A DNA stretch of 64,000 nucleotides, from the NCBI GenBank assembly GCA_963841445.1, contig CAWJCP010000002.1, positions 248,001 through 312,000 of the forward strand, read 5' to 3'. The notes under the pieces are model-generated. The model was not told where the DNA came from and searched no databases. It worked only from the letters and a program-made list of their open reading frames with translations. This DNA comes from Mayfieldus sp963841445. Its GTDB lineage: Bacteria; Actinomycetota; Thermoleophilia; Solirubrobacterales; 70-9. Position 1 is the first letter of the stretch; every line of letters starts with the position of its first letter. Positions 9,016 to 18,711 of this stretch are shown one piece after another. The translations under genes were made by a program, and so were the position numbers.

Positions 9016-11748
9016 CTACTGCGTGCTGACCGACGACGACGCTTCGAGCACCGGGTGGGCGCTCCGTGAGTGGCGATGCGGACGCCCGGGGATGCTCCAG
9101 CGCGAGGCGCGGTGGTGGATGCGACGCTGGTGCGGGGGGCGAGGACGGGAGACCGGCGCGCCTTCGGTTTGCAGGCGGTAGAAGCGGCGTTTGCCGAGCT
9201 CGATCAGCAGCAGGTAGATGAGGATCATCGCGACCAGAGCGGCAAGGAAAGCGGCTGGGAGCGCGGTGAAGCCGAGCACGTCCGCAAGCGGCGAGAAGGG
9301 CAGAAGGACGCCGATGGTCACGCAGGCAAGGGTGGCGATCGTCAGCGGCCTGCTGGGGCGGCTGCGAAAGAACGGTACGCGGTGGGTGCGGATCGCGAAG
9401 ATCACCAGGCTCTGGGTGGCGAGCGACTCGACGAACCAGCCGGAGCGAAAAAGCGTCGCGTGCGCGTTGAAGACCCAGATCATGATCCCGAAGGTGGCAA
9501 AGTCGAAGATCGAGCTGATCGGCCCGAAGAAGGTCATGAAGCGGCGGATCAGCCTCGTGTCCCAGTGCGCGGGGCGGCGTAGCTGCTCCTCGTCGACGTT
9601 GTCGGTGGGGATGGTCATCTCGCTGGCGTCATAGAGCAGGTTGTTGAGCAGGATCTGGGTCGGCAGCATCGGCAGGAAGCTGAGGATCAGCGAGGCCCCG
9701 CCGGCGCTGAACATGTTTCCGAAGTTCGACGAGGTGCCCATCAGCACGTACTTGATCGTGTTGGCGAAGATCCGACGTCCCTCAACGACCCCGCCGGCGA
9801 GGATCTCGAGGTCCTTGTCGAGCAGGACGATGTCGGCGGCGTCCTTTGCCACGTCGGTCGCGGTTTGCACCGAGATCCCGACGTCGGCGTCGTGCAGGGC
9901 GACGGCGTCGTTTACGCCGTCGCCGAGAAAGCCCACCGTGGAGCCGAGTTGATGCTGGGCCTTGATCACCCGTGACTTCTGCTCGGGGGTGACACGGGCA
10001 AAGATCGTCGTTCGCGGCAACGCGGCGGCGAGCTTCGCTTCGTCGAGCCGGTCTAGCTCTGGGCCTGTCAGGGTCCCGAGCACGGGCAGGCCGAGGTCGG
10101 CGCAGACCTTCTGGGCGACGCGATCGTTGTCACCGGTGATCACCTTGACCTCGACGCCGAGACGCTTGAGGCGTTCGAGCGCGTCGGCCGCGTCGCTCTT
10201 CGGCCGATCGAGGAAGGTGAGAAAACCCGCGAGCTCGAGGTCGCGCTCATCGTCAAAGGCCAGAGTCGTCTGACCGTCGGCCGTACGGGTGGCGACGGCG
10301 ATGACCCGGCTGCCGGCCGCGAACTGGCGGTCCAAGACCTCCCGCGCCGCCGGTGCGACTCCTTGGCAGCGAGCAAGGACCGCCTCGGGGGCCCCCTTGA
10401 CGATGATCTCGCGCTCGCCGTCATGGTCCTCGACGAGGACCGAGGAAAGCCGGCGCTGAAAGTCAAATGGGCACCTTGCCAAAGCACGGAAGTCAGCCGA
10501 CCTGACCTGATCCGCATTCGGCGCGTCCCAGAGCGCCCTATCGAGCTGGTTGCCGCCGATGACCCGACGATCGGCAAAGACCGCTTCGTTGCAGAGCAAG
10601 CCCGCCCGCAGGACGTCGTCGGAGCTCCCGCCGCCGGGGTCCAGGGCGGCGGAGAAGGTGATCTGGCCTTCGGTCAGCGTTCCGGTCTTGTCGGTGAAGA
10701 AGACCTCGATGTTGCCGAGGTCCTCAATTGCGACCAGCCGCTTGACCACCACCGAGCGCTCGGCCAGCCGCCTGGCCCCGGTCGAGAGGCTGATCGTCAC
10801 GATCGCTGGCAGGAGCTGGGGCGTCAGGCCGACCGCGATCGCCAAGGCGAACAGGACCGACCCGAGAACCGAGCGGCCGATCACGATGTTGAGGATCAGG
10901 ATCGAGCCGGCCAGAAGAGCAGTGACCCGGACGAGCAGAAGCGAGAAGTCCCGCAGGCCAAGCTGAAACGCCGTCTGAGGCTGGCGGTCTCCGAGCCGCA
11001 GGGCGATGGCCCCGAACTCCGTACCGCCTCCGGTCTGCACCGCCACCCCCAGCCCGCTGCCCTCCCGCACCACGGTGCCCATGAATGCGCAGGAGGCGAG
11101 CTCGAGCGGCGAGTCGGGCGCCTTGATCGGGCCCGCCTGCTTCTCGGCGGGCAGCGACTCGCCGGTGAGCACCGCCTCATCGCACTCCAGCCCGTCCGCC
11201 TGGAGCAGGCGCAGATCCGCCGGGATGACATCGCCCACCCCGATGCGGACCACGTCGCCGGGTACAAGCTCGGTGACATCGAGTGAGACCGCCTGCCCAT
11301 CACGCAGGGCGAGGGCGGTGTGGCGAAGCTGCGAGTGAAGGGCCTCCACCGCCCGCTCGGAACGGTACTCGTTGAAGAACCCAAGCCCGATGCTGAGGCA
11401 GATGATCGCCAGGATGATCAGCGCACTGGTGTGCTCGCCGACGAAGAACGAGGTCAGCGCCGCGCCGACCAGCAGGATGAGCAGCGGATTTCGCAGCTGG
11501 CGCATCAGCACCGCAAGCGGCCGGGCGCCGTGGCTTCGCAGCGCGTTGGGCCCCACCTCTTGCAGTCGCCGGCGCGCCTCCGGATCCGACAGACCCTCGC
11601 TGCTTGCAGCGAGGGCGGTGAGCACGGCCTCGACTGGCATCGTGGCGGCCGATCGCAGCTTCAGCCGGTTCCAGACCCCGGCCCCGGCGGAGGGACGTTC
11701 GGTCGCGACGGACATGCCCGTATCGTCCCAGTCGGACGTCGCCGTCAT
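9016..11748 (-). CDS. mgtA: Magnesium-translocating P-type ATPase
   Basis: A P3B-type ATPase that imports Mg2+ across the plasma membrane, 910 residues (typical). It has the cation-ATPase N-domain, actuator motif LTGESLP, phosphorylation motif DKTGTLTEG (about 352), and hinge GDGVNDAVAL. The segment MGTSSNFGNMFS with LLNNLLYDASEMTIPTDNVD is diagnostic of the MgtA/MgtB family. The start at 11748 overlaps the upstream hydrolase stop by ATGA, indicating coupling; an internal ATG at 11715 is a weaker alternative. Confidence 0.93.
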   Translation of the reverse strand: MTATSDWDDTGMSVATERPSAGAGVWNRLKLRSAATMPVEAVLTALAASSEGLSDPEARRRLQEVGPNALRSHGARPLAVLMRQLRNPLLILLVGAALTSFFVGEHTSALIILAIICLSIGLGFFNEYRSERAVEALHSQLRHTALALRDGQAVSLDVTELVPGDVVRIGVGDVIPADLRLLQADGLECDEAVLTGESLPAEKQAGPIKAPDSPLELASCAFMGTVVREGSGLGVAVQTGGGTEFGAIALRLGDRQPQTAFQLGLRDFSLLLVRVTALLAGSILILNIVIGRSVLGSVLFALAIAVGLTPQLLPAIVTISLSTGARRLAERSVVVKRLVAIEDLGNIEVFFTDKTGTLTEGQITFSAALDPGGGSSDDVLRAGLLCNEAVFADRRVIGGNQLDRALWDAPNADQVRSADFRALARCPFDFQRRLSSVLVEDHDGEREIIVKGAPEAVLARCQGVAPAAREVLDRQFAAGSRVIAVATRTADGQTTLAFDDERDLELAGFLTFLDRPKSDAADALERLKRLGVEVKVITGDNDRVAQKVCADLGLPVLGTLTGPELDRLDEAKLAAALPRTTIFARVTPEQKSRVIKAQHQLGSTVGFLGDGVNDAVALHDADVGISVQTATDVAKDAADIVLLDKDLEILAGGVVEGRRIFANTIKYVLMGTSSNFGNMFSAGGASLILSFLPMLPTQILLNNLLYDASEMTIPTDNVDEEQLRRPAHWDTRLIRRFMTFFGPISSIFDFATFGIMIWVFNAHATLFRSGWFVESLATQSLVIFAIRTHRVPFFRSRPSRPLTIATLACVTIGVLLPFSPLADVLGFTALPAAFLAALVAMILIYLLLIELGKRRFYRLQTEGAPVSRPRPPHQRRIHHRASRWSIPGRPHRHSRSAHPVLEASSSVSTQ

Positions 11749-12563
11749 CTCCGCAGGAACGACTCAATCACAGCCGCGCAGCGCTCGGGCATCTGGGCCA
11801 TGAACGCATGCCCGCCGCCGCGGAAGCGCTCCACCCGGCAATCGCCCCAGTGCGCGGCCAGCGCCACGGCGTTCCCGGGCGGGATCACGACGTCCTCGGT
11901 GCCGCAGGCGGCCAGCACCGGTGGGGCCGGCTGCGGGCGGGCTTGGCGGTTCTCATACCAGGCCGCCATCGCGGCCTCCTGGGCGCGAAGTACCTCCGGC
12001 GAGAGACCGGCCCGGGCGTCGGCCACCAGCTGCCCGAAGCGGCGGTCGATCTCCGGCGCAAGCTCGGAGGGGAAGAGCAGGGAGATCAGGCGGCTGGCCT
12101 GTTCGCGCGGCGCGCCAGAGTGGTCGGTGAGCCGAGCCCACACCTGTGGCGCAGCCCGAACGGCCGCCGTTCCACCGGGGTCGCTTGACAGCAGCGCTAG
12201 CGACTCAACCCGAGCCGGCGCGCGCGAGGCGAGCCGCTGGGCCACGAAACCTCCCATCGACCAACCCACGACCGGGACGCGCTCGAGCTCCAGCGCGTCG
12301 AGCAGCGCCTCGAGGTCCCTCGCCATGCTCTCGATCGTCAGCGGGTCGTCGAGATCGCCTAGCTCGGAGCCGCCGATGCCGCGGTTGTCGGGACAGATCA
12401 CCTCGAACGACTGCCCCAGCGCCTCTAAGAAGGTCGGGTCCCAGTCCGATCCCGCAGCCGCATAGCCGTTCACCAGCAGCAGCGCGGGCCCGCTCCCAGC
12501 CGAGTGCCACGCGAGCCTCCGCCCGCCGACCTCTATCGATCCACTTCGCTGATGCTCGTCCAC
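11745..12563 (-). CDS. Alpha/beta hydrolase
   Basis: A 272-residue cytoplasmic alpha/beta-fold hydrolase, GTG start at 12563. It shows the N-terminal strand pattern ALLLVNGYAAAGSDW, NRGIGGS, the nucleophile elbow GWSMGG (about 100), acid region CGTEDVVIPPGN, and catalytic His in GGGHAFM. It resembles the BioH/haloperoxidase-like group; substrate unknown. It is translationally coupled to mgtA by an ATGA overlap. Its 3' end is duplicated as a fragment at 3507-3596. Confidence 0.85.
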   Translation of the reverse strand: MDEHQRSGSIEVGGRRLAWHSAGSGPALLLVNGYAAAGSDWDPTFLEALGQSFEVICPDNRGIGGSELGDLDDPLTIESMARDLEALLDALELERVPVVGWSMGGFVAQRLASRAPARVESLALLSSDPGGTAAVRAAPQVWARLTDHSGAPREQASRLISLLFPSELAPEIDRRFGQLVADARAGLSPEVLRAQEAAMAAWYENRQARPQPAPPVLAACGTEDVVIPPGNAVALAAHWGDCRVERFRGGGHAFMAQMPERCAAVIESFLRR

Positions 12564-12578
12564 GACCCTGCGAGCATC

Positions 12579-12854
12579 TCAAGCATCCGCAAAAGACGGG
12601 CCAGGGCAGTGCGGCATGGCCGACCGGCCCGAGGTGATGTCGATCTTTGAGGGCCGCCCGGCCCTCGAGCTCGTCGATCGGCTGCTGCCCCCTTGGGCGT
12701 TTGAGTCGGGATTGGAGTCGCCGAAGCGACCTGTGCCGGCGCTGCAGCCGCAGCCCGGACCGTGGCTCTCGCCGCAGCATTCAGCCTTATCGCTTGACTC
12801 GCAACAGTCGGCCTGCGCTTCGGGTTCGCAGCAGCTCTGCTCTAACTCAGCCAT
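12579..12854 (-). pseudogene. Cys-rich ArsM-like N-terminal remnant
   Basis: A 91-codon frame starting MAELEQSCCEPEAQ. Its first 40 residues carry repeated CC pairs and a CGCSAG segment, which strongly resembles the Cys-rich N-terminus of actinobacterial arsenite methyltransferases (ArsM). The methyltransferase domain is absent, and after GCSAG the sequence is low-complexity. Its ATG overlaps the 3' end of arsR by 13 bp, as expected for an arsR-arsM operon. I read it as a truncated arsM; a genuine small Cys-rich metal-binding protein is possible. Confidence 0.55.
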
Positions 12855-13195
12855 CGCGCCAGCTCCGTGACCGCGTCGGGTCGCACGTAGTAATAGGCCC
12901 AGAGGCCTTGGCGCTCGGACTCCACGATCCCCGCCTGGCGCAGCACCTTGAGGTGGTGCGAGACAGTCGGCTGGGAGAGATCGAACAGCGGCACGAGCTC
13001 GCAGACGCAGACCTTGCCGGCGTGCTTTCGCAGCACGTCAACGAGCTGCATCCGGATCGGATCGCCGAGTGCCTTGGCGACGGTCGCCATTCGCTCTGCC
13101 TGCTCGCGCTCGATGTCGGGGTAGACGACCGGTTCGCAGCACGGCTCGCCGGCAGGGCGCTTTTGCTTCGGGGCGAGCTCCAGATCGACGGCCAT
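12842..13195 (-). CDS. arsR: ArsR-family metalloregulator
   Basis: A winged-helix repressor of about 117 residues (ATG at 13195). The DNA-recognition helix region is SQPTVSHHLKVLRQAGIV. The alpha-3 thiol motif CVCEL (about 63) is the classic As(III)/Sb(III)-sensing site, and an extra PCCEP pair sits near residue 19. Such proteins leave DNA when metalloid binds. A longer frame from 13231 exists, but it would run through the operator. The gene faces the phosphoesterase gene across a palindrome-rich promoter region. Confidence 0.88.
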   Translation of the reverse strand: MAVDLELAPKQKRPAGEPCCEPVVYPDIEREQAERMATVAKALGDPIRMQLVDVLRKHAGKVCVCELVPLFDLSQPTVSHHLKVLRQAGIVESERQGLWAYYYVRPDAVTELARWLS

Positions 13196-13236
13196 CAATA
13201 TACGTATATCGATTGAAGTGATGTTTGTCAATCGAT
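13194..13236. promoter_or_regulatory. Double ArsR-type operator between arsR and the phosphoesterase gene
   Basis: Two overlapping inverted repeats. The near-perfect palindrome at 13194-13213 is centred on TATACGTATA. A perfect 9-bp inverted repeat follows (ATCGATTGA at 13208-13216, TCAATCGAT at 13228-13236, 11-bp spacer). The TCAAT/ATTGA half-sites resemble known ArsR/SmtB operators. Its position at the arsR start and 13 bp before the phosphoesterase ATG suggests it controls both directions. Confidence 0.65.
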
Positions 13237-13248
13237 AGGCTGCGGGTG

Positions 13249-13968
13249 ATGGAGCGGGTCGCGGTGATCACCGATATCCACGGCAACCTGTTGGCGTTGG
13301 AAACCGTGCTGGCGCGCATCGAGCAGATCGACGTCGACACCATCTATTGCGGCGGCGACCTGGTCGGTTACGGCCCCCGGCCCAACGAGGTCTGCCGGCT
13401 GATCGAGGAGCGCGGCATCCCGACGATCTACGGCAACTACGACTACGCGATCGGCCGCGACGAGGAGGACTGCGGTTGCGCCTACCGCGATCCTCACGAC
13501 CGCGAGCTCGGCCGGAAGTCGATCGCATGGACCCTCGAGCGCACCGACCAGCGCTCCAAGGACTTCATGCGCGGGCTCCCCTTCGATCTGCGCTTCGAGC
13601 TGGCCGATAGGCGGGTCCGGCTCGTGCACGGCTCGCCTCGCAAGGTCAACGAGTACCTGTTCGAGGACAAGCCGGCGCGAACCTTCGAGCGGATCGCCGC
13701 CGGCGCCGAGTGCGACGTGCTGGTCTTCGGCCACACCCACCAGCCGTGGGTCCGCGAATACGGCGATGTGCTCTTCGTCAACTGCGGCTCGGTCGGGAAG
13801 CCCAAGGACGGCGACCCGCGCGGCGCCTTCGCGGTGCTGGAGGGCGCCGATGGCCAGGTGACCGCTCGGATCGAGCGCGTTGCCTACGACGCTGCCGCGG
13901 TGGCCAAGGAAGTGGCCGCCGCGGGCCTGCCGGCCGAATACGGCGAAAAGCTGGTTCTCGCCGCCTAG
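13249..13968 (+). CDS. Metallophosphoesterase (YfcE/MJ0936-like)
   Basis: A 239-residue calcineurin-like phosphoesterase. Metal-binding motifs run in order: DIHGN (residues 8-12), GGDLVGYGP (about 40), GNYD (about 63), LVHGS (about 125) and FGHTHQP (about 162). The ATG at 13249 fits the family start; a TTG 24 bp upstream would lie inside the operator. It is divergent from arsR and abuts the MIP channel gene by 2 bp. Members hydrolyse phosphodiesters or nucleotides; a role in the arsenic response is inferred only from context. Confidence 0.85.
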   Translation: MERVAVITDIHGNLLALETVLARIEQIDVDTIYCGGDLVGYGPRPNEVCRLIEERGIPTIYGNYDYAIGRDEEDCGCAYRDPHDRELGRKSIAWTLERTDQRSKDFMRGLPFDLRFELADRRVRLVHGSPRKVNEYLFEDKPARTFERIAAGAECDVLVFGHTHQPWVREYGDVLFVNCGSVGKPKDGDPRGAFAVLEGADGQVTARIERVAYDAAAVAKEVAAAGLPAEYGEKLVLAA

Positions 13969-13970
13969 GG

Positions 13971-14669
13971 ATGGACAGCTCGCTTCAGCTGTGGCGACGT
14001 TGCGCGGCCGAGAGCCTCGCCGCTTTCGCCCTCGTCGTCGCGGGATGCGGGGCGATCATCACCAACGCCCAATACGACGGAACGCTTGGCACTGTCGGCG
14101 TCGCGCTCGTGTTCGGCCTCGTGATCATGGTCATGGTCTATGCCACCGGCCACCTCTCCGGCGCCCACATCAACCCGGCGGTGACCCTCGCTTTCACCCT
14201 CACCCGACACTTCTCGCCGCGCGAGGCCGTCGCATATATCGCCGCCCAACTCGCTGGAGCGACAGCCGGGGCGCTGCTGCTGCTTGCGGTCTGGACCAGC
14301 AAGCCGGCCTCGCTGGGCGCCACGGTGCCGAGCGTCGGCGCCGGCAGCGCCCTGGTCTATGAGGCGGTGCTGAGCGCATTTCTGATGTTCGTCATCCTCG
14401 CCGTGGCCACCGACACCCGGGCCGTTGGGGCCGCCGCGGCGATCGCGATCGGCGGCACGATCGGCCTCGACGCGCTGTTCGGCGGTCCGGTGACCGGGGC
14501 GTCGATGAATCCGGCCCGATCGTTCGGTCCTGCCCTGGTGTCTGGCGAGTGGCGCGACTTCTGGGTCTACGTGGCCGGCCCGATTGCCGGCGCCGCAATC
14601 GGAGCGCTCTCCTACCAACTGGTCCGCGGGGAACATCGGGGCCCGGGAGATTCGAGGCGCCGCGGCTGA
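13971..14669 (+). CDS. MIP-family aquaporin/aquaglyceroporin channel
   Basis: A 232-residue channel with six hydrophobic helices and both signature boxes, HINPAVT (about 64) and MNPARSFGP (about 180). It conducts water, glycerol or neutral metalloids such as As(OH)3. Only 2 bp separate it from the phosphoesterase stop, so the two are co-transcribed under the arsR-type operator. Channels such as AqpS in rhizobial ars operons let arsenite out of the cell; that role is plausible here but unproven. Confidence 0.88.
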   Translation: MDSSLQLWRRCAAESLAAFALVVAGCGAIITNAQYDGTLGTVGVALVFGLVIMVMVYATGHLSGAHINPAVTLAFTLTRHFSPREAVAYIAAQLAGATAGALLLLAVWTSKPASLGATVPSVGAGSALVYEAVLSAFLMFVILAVATDTRAVGAAAAIAIGGTIGLDALFGGPVTGASMNPARSFGPALVSGEWRDFWVYVAGPIAGAAIGALSYQLVRGEHRGPGDSRRRG

Positions 14670-14793
14670 TCGGGACGTCGAGCACGACAGCGGGGATGGC
14701 TCTGACCCAGGGGCGCCTGCGCCCGAGGGTGCCGGGTCACAGCTTCAAGGGTGACCGATTTGGAGTCCCAGCAATCCGAGCTAGGATCGTCCT

Positions 14794-15771
14794 GTGTCCG
14801 TCTCCAATAGCCGCAATGGAATTGCGGCTCGGCTGCTCAAGCCGCTCCCCGCGCTGCTCGCTCTCGCTGCTGGCTTCGGTCTGGCGACCGCAATCGCGAT
14901 CGGCAGCTCGACCGAGGTGGGTCAGACGACGGCCTCGCCGGTGTTCGGGGTTCAGACGCCGGTTGTCCCGGTCTCAACGGTCCCCGGTACCCCGTCCTAC
15001 GAGACCCCCGCCGGCGTGCTCACGAGCTGGAAGTTTCACAGCAGTGGCGACGCAGCCGCCGGAGCGGTGCGGCTGAAGATCTTCCACTACACCGGGACGG
15101 GACTGGCCTACAAGGTGCTCGCGGAAAGCGATCTCAAGACGCTCGATCCCGACACCGCGTACGAGTTCAAGGAACGCATCCCGGTCCAGAAGGGCGACCT
15201 GCTGGGTCTGACGGCCGTGGACAGTGCCGAGGTCGGGATCACGGCGCCGAACACGCCCGGGAACCAGCTGGGGCAATTCGGGGGCGGTGACATTCCTGTC
15301 GGCCAGACGGGGACCGCGACGATCGCATGGCCGGACCTGCGCCCGAACGTCGCCGCGACGGTCGAATCCGACGCCGACGGTGACGGCTTCGGCGACGACA
15401 CTCAGGACAAATGCCCAGTCGACGCCAAGACGCAGAGCCTCTGCCAGTTCAGCTACGGCAAGCTGAAGCGGAACAAGAAAAAGGGCACCGCGATCCTTCC
15501 GGTGACGGTTCCGGGCGCCGGGACTCTCTCGCTGAGCGGGAAGGGGGTCGTCAAGCAACGGGCGGCAGGTGCCCACCGCGCCGCGGGGGGCGCCGCCAAG
15601 GCGGTGTCGGGCACCGGCGTCGTGAAGCTCCGGGTGAAGTCGAAGGGCAAGGCCAAGCGGAGACTGAACCGCAAGGGTCGAACCAAGCTGAGGGCGCTCG
15701 TCACTTACACGCCGTCCGGAGGCCCGCCCGTCGCACGGTCAAAGCGCGTCAAGCTGGTCAAAAAGCACTAG
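14794..15771 (+). CDS. Secreted protein with lysine-rich C-terminal domain
   Basis: A 325-residue predicted exported protein (GTG start) with a signal or anchor helix at about 18-38. A beta-rich domain follows (LTSWKFHSSGD, VRLKIFHYTG, PVQKGDLLGL), then a thrombospondin-type-3-like Ca2+ loop DADGDGFGDDTQDKCP (about 192). The C-terminal ~110 residues are lysine-rich (VKLRVKSKGKAKRRL) and end KRVKLVKKH. The frameshifted gene at 19365-20290 has the same architecture and the ending KRVKLIKKH. Function unknown; likely cell-surface or extracellular. Confidence 0.75.
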   Translation: MSVSNSRNGIAARLLKPLPALLALAAGFGLATAIAIGSSTEVGQTTASPVFGVQTPVVPVSTVPGTPSYETPAGVLTSWKFHSSGDAAAGAVRLKIFHYTGTGLAYKVLAESDLKTLDPDTAYEFKERIPVQKGDLLGLTAVDSAEVGITAPNTPGNQLGQFGGGDIPVGQTGTATIAWPDLRPNVAATVESDADGDGFGDDTQDKCPVDAKTQSLCQFSYGKLKRNKKKGTAILPVTVPGAGTLSLSGKGVVKQRAAGAHRAAGGAAKAVSGTGVVKLRVKSKGKAKRRLNRKGRTKLRALVTYTPSGGPPVARSKRVKLVKKH

Positions 15772-15841
15772 GGCCAGCGCCCCGTTTGGCCAATGGGGGG
15801 GCCGCGCCAATGTGGGGGCGCTCTGGACGACTATAGGGCGG

Positions 15842-16253
15842 TCAGCCCCCGTGTGTGCGCTCTCCAGAACCCGCAGCGAGCTCGTCCACCGCTGGTTGAT
15901 CGCCTGGCTTCAGGAGCCGCCCGCCCGACAGGTAGACGAGAGCGTGGTATGCGATCGAGAGCGCTCCCAGCGCCAGTCCGAGGGCGTGCTGCCCGGACTC
16001 ATACCAGGCGAGGGCCGCGAGCCCCGATACGGCGAGCTCCTGGGTCAGGCGCAGTGGCTCGGCGACCTGGCCCGCCTGGTGGAAGTCGATTGCGCCCCAA
16101 AAGCCGAAGCCAACGAGCGGCGCACCGATTCCGAGGGCGATCTTTGCGCCTGTCCCCATTGCCGGTGTGAAAGCCCCAGTAAGCGAGCGCAGCCACGATG
16201 CCGATCTCCATCAGGAGGCGAAGTGTCAGGTTGACTCGCTGGAAGGCAGTCAT
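15842..16253 (-). pseudogene. YrdB/DUF2568-like membrane protein, frameshifted
   Basis: Two adjacent frames form one small membrane protein. The N-terminal frame (MTAFQRVNLTLRLLMEIGIV to WGFHTGNG) continues in another frame as TGAKIALGIGAPLVGFGFWG to the stop at 15842. Removing one base from the CCCC run at 16154-16157 joins them into about 136 residues with four helices, the layout of the YrdB family. It is either a true +1 frameshift or an assembly error. Function of the family is unknown. Confidence 0.7.
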
Positions 16254-16349
16254 GGCGGAGCTCCCGTCATTTCGCCGGTCACGGGGCTGAGTATCGGTAA
16301 TCGCGCTTTGCAGGAGCGAGTGCGAGGAGTCCTAGAACACCGCTCCGGT

Positions 16350-17792
16350 TCACCGAGCTATTGAACTTTCGAAGCCGGATGGGCCGCCGGGTTCGCCATC
16401 ACCAGGGCTGAGGCCCGCGAGCTCGGCCATTGCCGCGAGCCCAGGGCCGACCGCGGCACGGAAGCGCTTTTCGGCAGCTGTCAGCTCGGCATCAACGGCC
16501 GGTTCGGCGGGGGCGCGCGCGGGGTTCAGCGCCACGCGGTCGACCCACTCCTTGATATCGGGCTCGGCGCTAGATGCGAGTGACGAACGGCCGCCCAGGA
16601 CCTGCATCAACGCCCAGTCCGTGGGTGTGTCCGAGAGCGGCGACGGGAGGCACAGCCGGTTCTTCTCAGCATCGTCTTCGCGGGTTGCCTCCACGTATCC
16701 GATCAGTGCCGCCGCAAGGCACGGGAAGCCCGCCCGGACCGGCTGAATCGTGATCCCCTCGTCGCCCCAGATCGGAACCAGCGGGGGGTATTGGAGCCCG
16801 GACGCAGCGCAGTGGACGATCGCCGCGTCCCTGCGGATCGGCGCTTCGCCCTCGTCCAGTTCGATCCTCCCGGGCTCGACTCCGCGAACGTGTCCGAGCC
16901 TGACGACCCGCTCGATACTGCGCAACAGGTCGAGCTCCCAGCGGGCGAGCGTCGGTGTCTTCGCCATGGTTGGCGTCACCGAGGGGTCGATGCGAAGCAT
17001 CACCCCGGCGGCCTCCATTCGCAGGAAGAGGTCATCTGGCGAGGACGCCGAAATTGCCGCCTCCATGACGTCTGCAGCCATCCCGATGAACACGGCGGGG
17101 TCGGGCTGGAGGACCGCGCGGTCGAACATCCACGGCTCGCGGGGGGCGAACCCAGCAGATCGAATCCGGGTCGACGCCGCTTTGGAGCAGCCAGACGCAG
17201 GCGTCGGTTGCGGTCTTTCCGGATCCGACGATGACGAACTCCCCTGGTGCGGTTTCAAGCCTCGGTAGCTCGTTGACCGGCAGCGCCCGGATCCCGTCAG
17301 CGACACCGAACGGCGGCTCGGGGTCGCGGGGATCTCGGGGGCAACGTAGCGGGCGTCGACGATCCTGCAATCCGGCCCCGCCTGGTAACGCTCTCCGGTC
17401 AGGCGGGAGACGAACGAGCCGTCACCCAGGTATTCGCAGCTCGGGTGGAACTCCACCCGGCCCGAGGGCAAGAGTTGCTCGTTCAGCACCTGCTCGTAGT
17501 AGGCGCGGACCTCTGCAGCGCTCGCCCGCTCGTGCAGGCCGGCCTCGGACCCTTCGCGCTGGATCGATCCGGACCCCAGCACCGTCGAGGCGACGCCGTA
17601 AAACGAAGACGCCTGGTGCAGACGCACGAACGGGTACGCATCGAGCCAGTGGCCGCCGGGCCCGTATCGGCGATCGACCAGGCCGACCCGTACGTCCGCA
17701 TGACCGGTCAGGGCGTCCGCAAAAGCCATGCCCGACGCCCCGGCTCCGACTACCAGGTAGTCAGCCTCGAGCGCACGTGGCATAGCGGTCAT
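16350..17792 (-). pseudogene. FAD-dependent oxidoreductase with two compensating frameshifts
   Basis: A flavin monooxygenase-like protein with an N-terminal Rossmann motif DYLVVGAGASGMAF (about 10-23) and GPGGHW. The frame is open for 480 codons, but its middle reads as nonsense. The proper middle, including a second dinucleotide motif FVIVGSGKTATD, lies in another frame. Adding one base at the run 17320-17323 and removing one at the GGGGGG run 17141-17146 restores a continuous protein. If these are sequencing errors the gene is intact; otherwise residues about 155-215 are scrambled and the NAD(P) site is lost. Confidence 0.7.
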
Positions 17793-17967
17793 TCAATCAC
17801 GGGCCCGTTCACACACCACGCGGAGTTACAGTCAACGCCAAGGAGCTCTCCATGGGCCGCCAGGCCGACGAGAAGCCGCCGGAGACGGGAAGCACGCTGC
17901 GGCCGTCTCTTTTCCCCGAATCCCCGATGGGCGATGAATTCACGCGGAAGGGCGGGTCTCTATCTCC

Positions 17968-18525
17968 ATGAGCGATAGAAAAGTGATTCTCAAAATGGTC
18001 TTGTCCCTCGACGGTTTTGCCACCAGCCCCGACGGGACCCATGAATGGATGTTCGAGTGGTTCGGCGACGACTCGAATGAGCGGAGCCTCCGCGCGCTCG
18101 AGGAGGCCGGCGTTCACGCGATGGGCCGCCGCAGCTACGAGATCATGGGCCCGCACTGGGCCGCGTCCGAGGGCCCGATCGCAACCGCGATGAACGAGAA
18201 GCCAAAGGCTGTCTTCTCCCACACCTTGGAGAAGGCGGAATGGGGACCGGTCGAGATCTTCGGCGGGGACCTGAGCGCGGAGATCGCGGACCTGAAGACC
18301 CGGGACGACGAAGGGACGATCCTGGTCCACGGCGGTCCCGGCTTCGCCAAATCGCTGACCCGCCTGGGCCTCGTCGACGAATACCAGCTGTCGACGGTCC
18401 CGATTGCGATCGGCGCGGGCCACAGCCCATTCGCCGAGCTGGATGAGCACCTGAAGCTCGACGTCGTCGAAGAGGAGCGCTTCCGAAGCGGAGCCCTCGC
18501 GCAGATCCTGGTGCCGAAGCGATAA
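17968..18525 (+). CDS. Dihydrofolate reductase-family (RibD C-terminal-like) protein
   Basis: A 185-residue protein of the DHFR/RibD-C fold. It shows KMVLSLDGFATSPDG at the N-terminus, MGRRSYEIM (about 50), VFSHTLEKAEWG, and the nucleotide-binding end ILVHGGPGFAKSL (about 112). Members reduce pterin or riboflavin precursors with NADPH, but many standalone actinobacterial copies are uncharacterised. It is transcribed alone. Confidence 0.85.
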   Translation: MSDRKVILKMVLSLDGFATSPDGTHEWMFEWFGDDSNERSLRALEEAGVHAMGRRSYEIMGPHWAASEGPIATAMNEKPKAVFSHTLEKAEWGPVEIFGGDLSAEIADLKTRDDEGTILVHGGPGFAKSLTRLGLVDEYQLSTVPIAIGAGHSPFAELDEHLKLDVVEEERFRSGALAQILVPKR

Positions 18526-18711
18526 GCGAGCGCCCGAGCAGGAGGGCGACCTCGAGCCGATCATGGGCCGCTGAAAGGTCGAAGCGGCTTTCGACCTCGA
18601 TCCGCCGATGCACATAGCGGGAGAGTCGGTCCACGAGTGGCTCGGTGAGCTCCTCGTGATCTTCCGCTTGCGCCGTCAAACCAGAGCGCGGATCGCTTTG
18701 GTAGGGCGACG

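Noticed and set aside
12616..12870. Plus-strand frame with EVMSIFEGRPALELVDRLLP
   Set aside because: It looks somewhat protein-like but has no recognisable domain, no RBS, and lies antisense to the ArsM-like Cys-rich frame, which overlaps arsR as an operon would.
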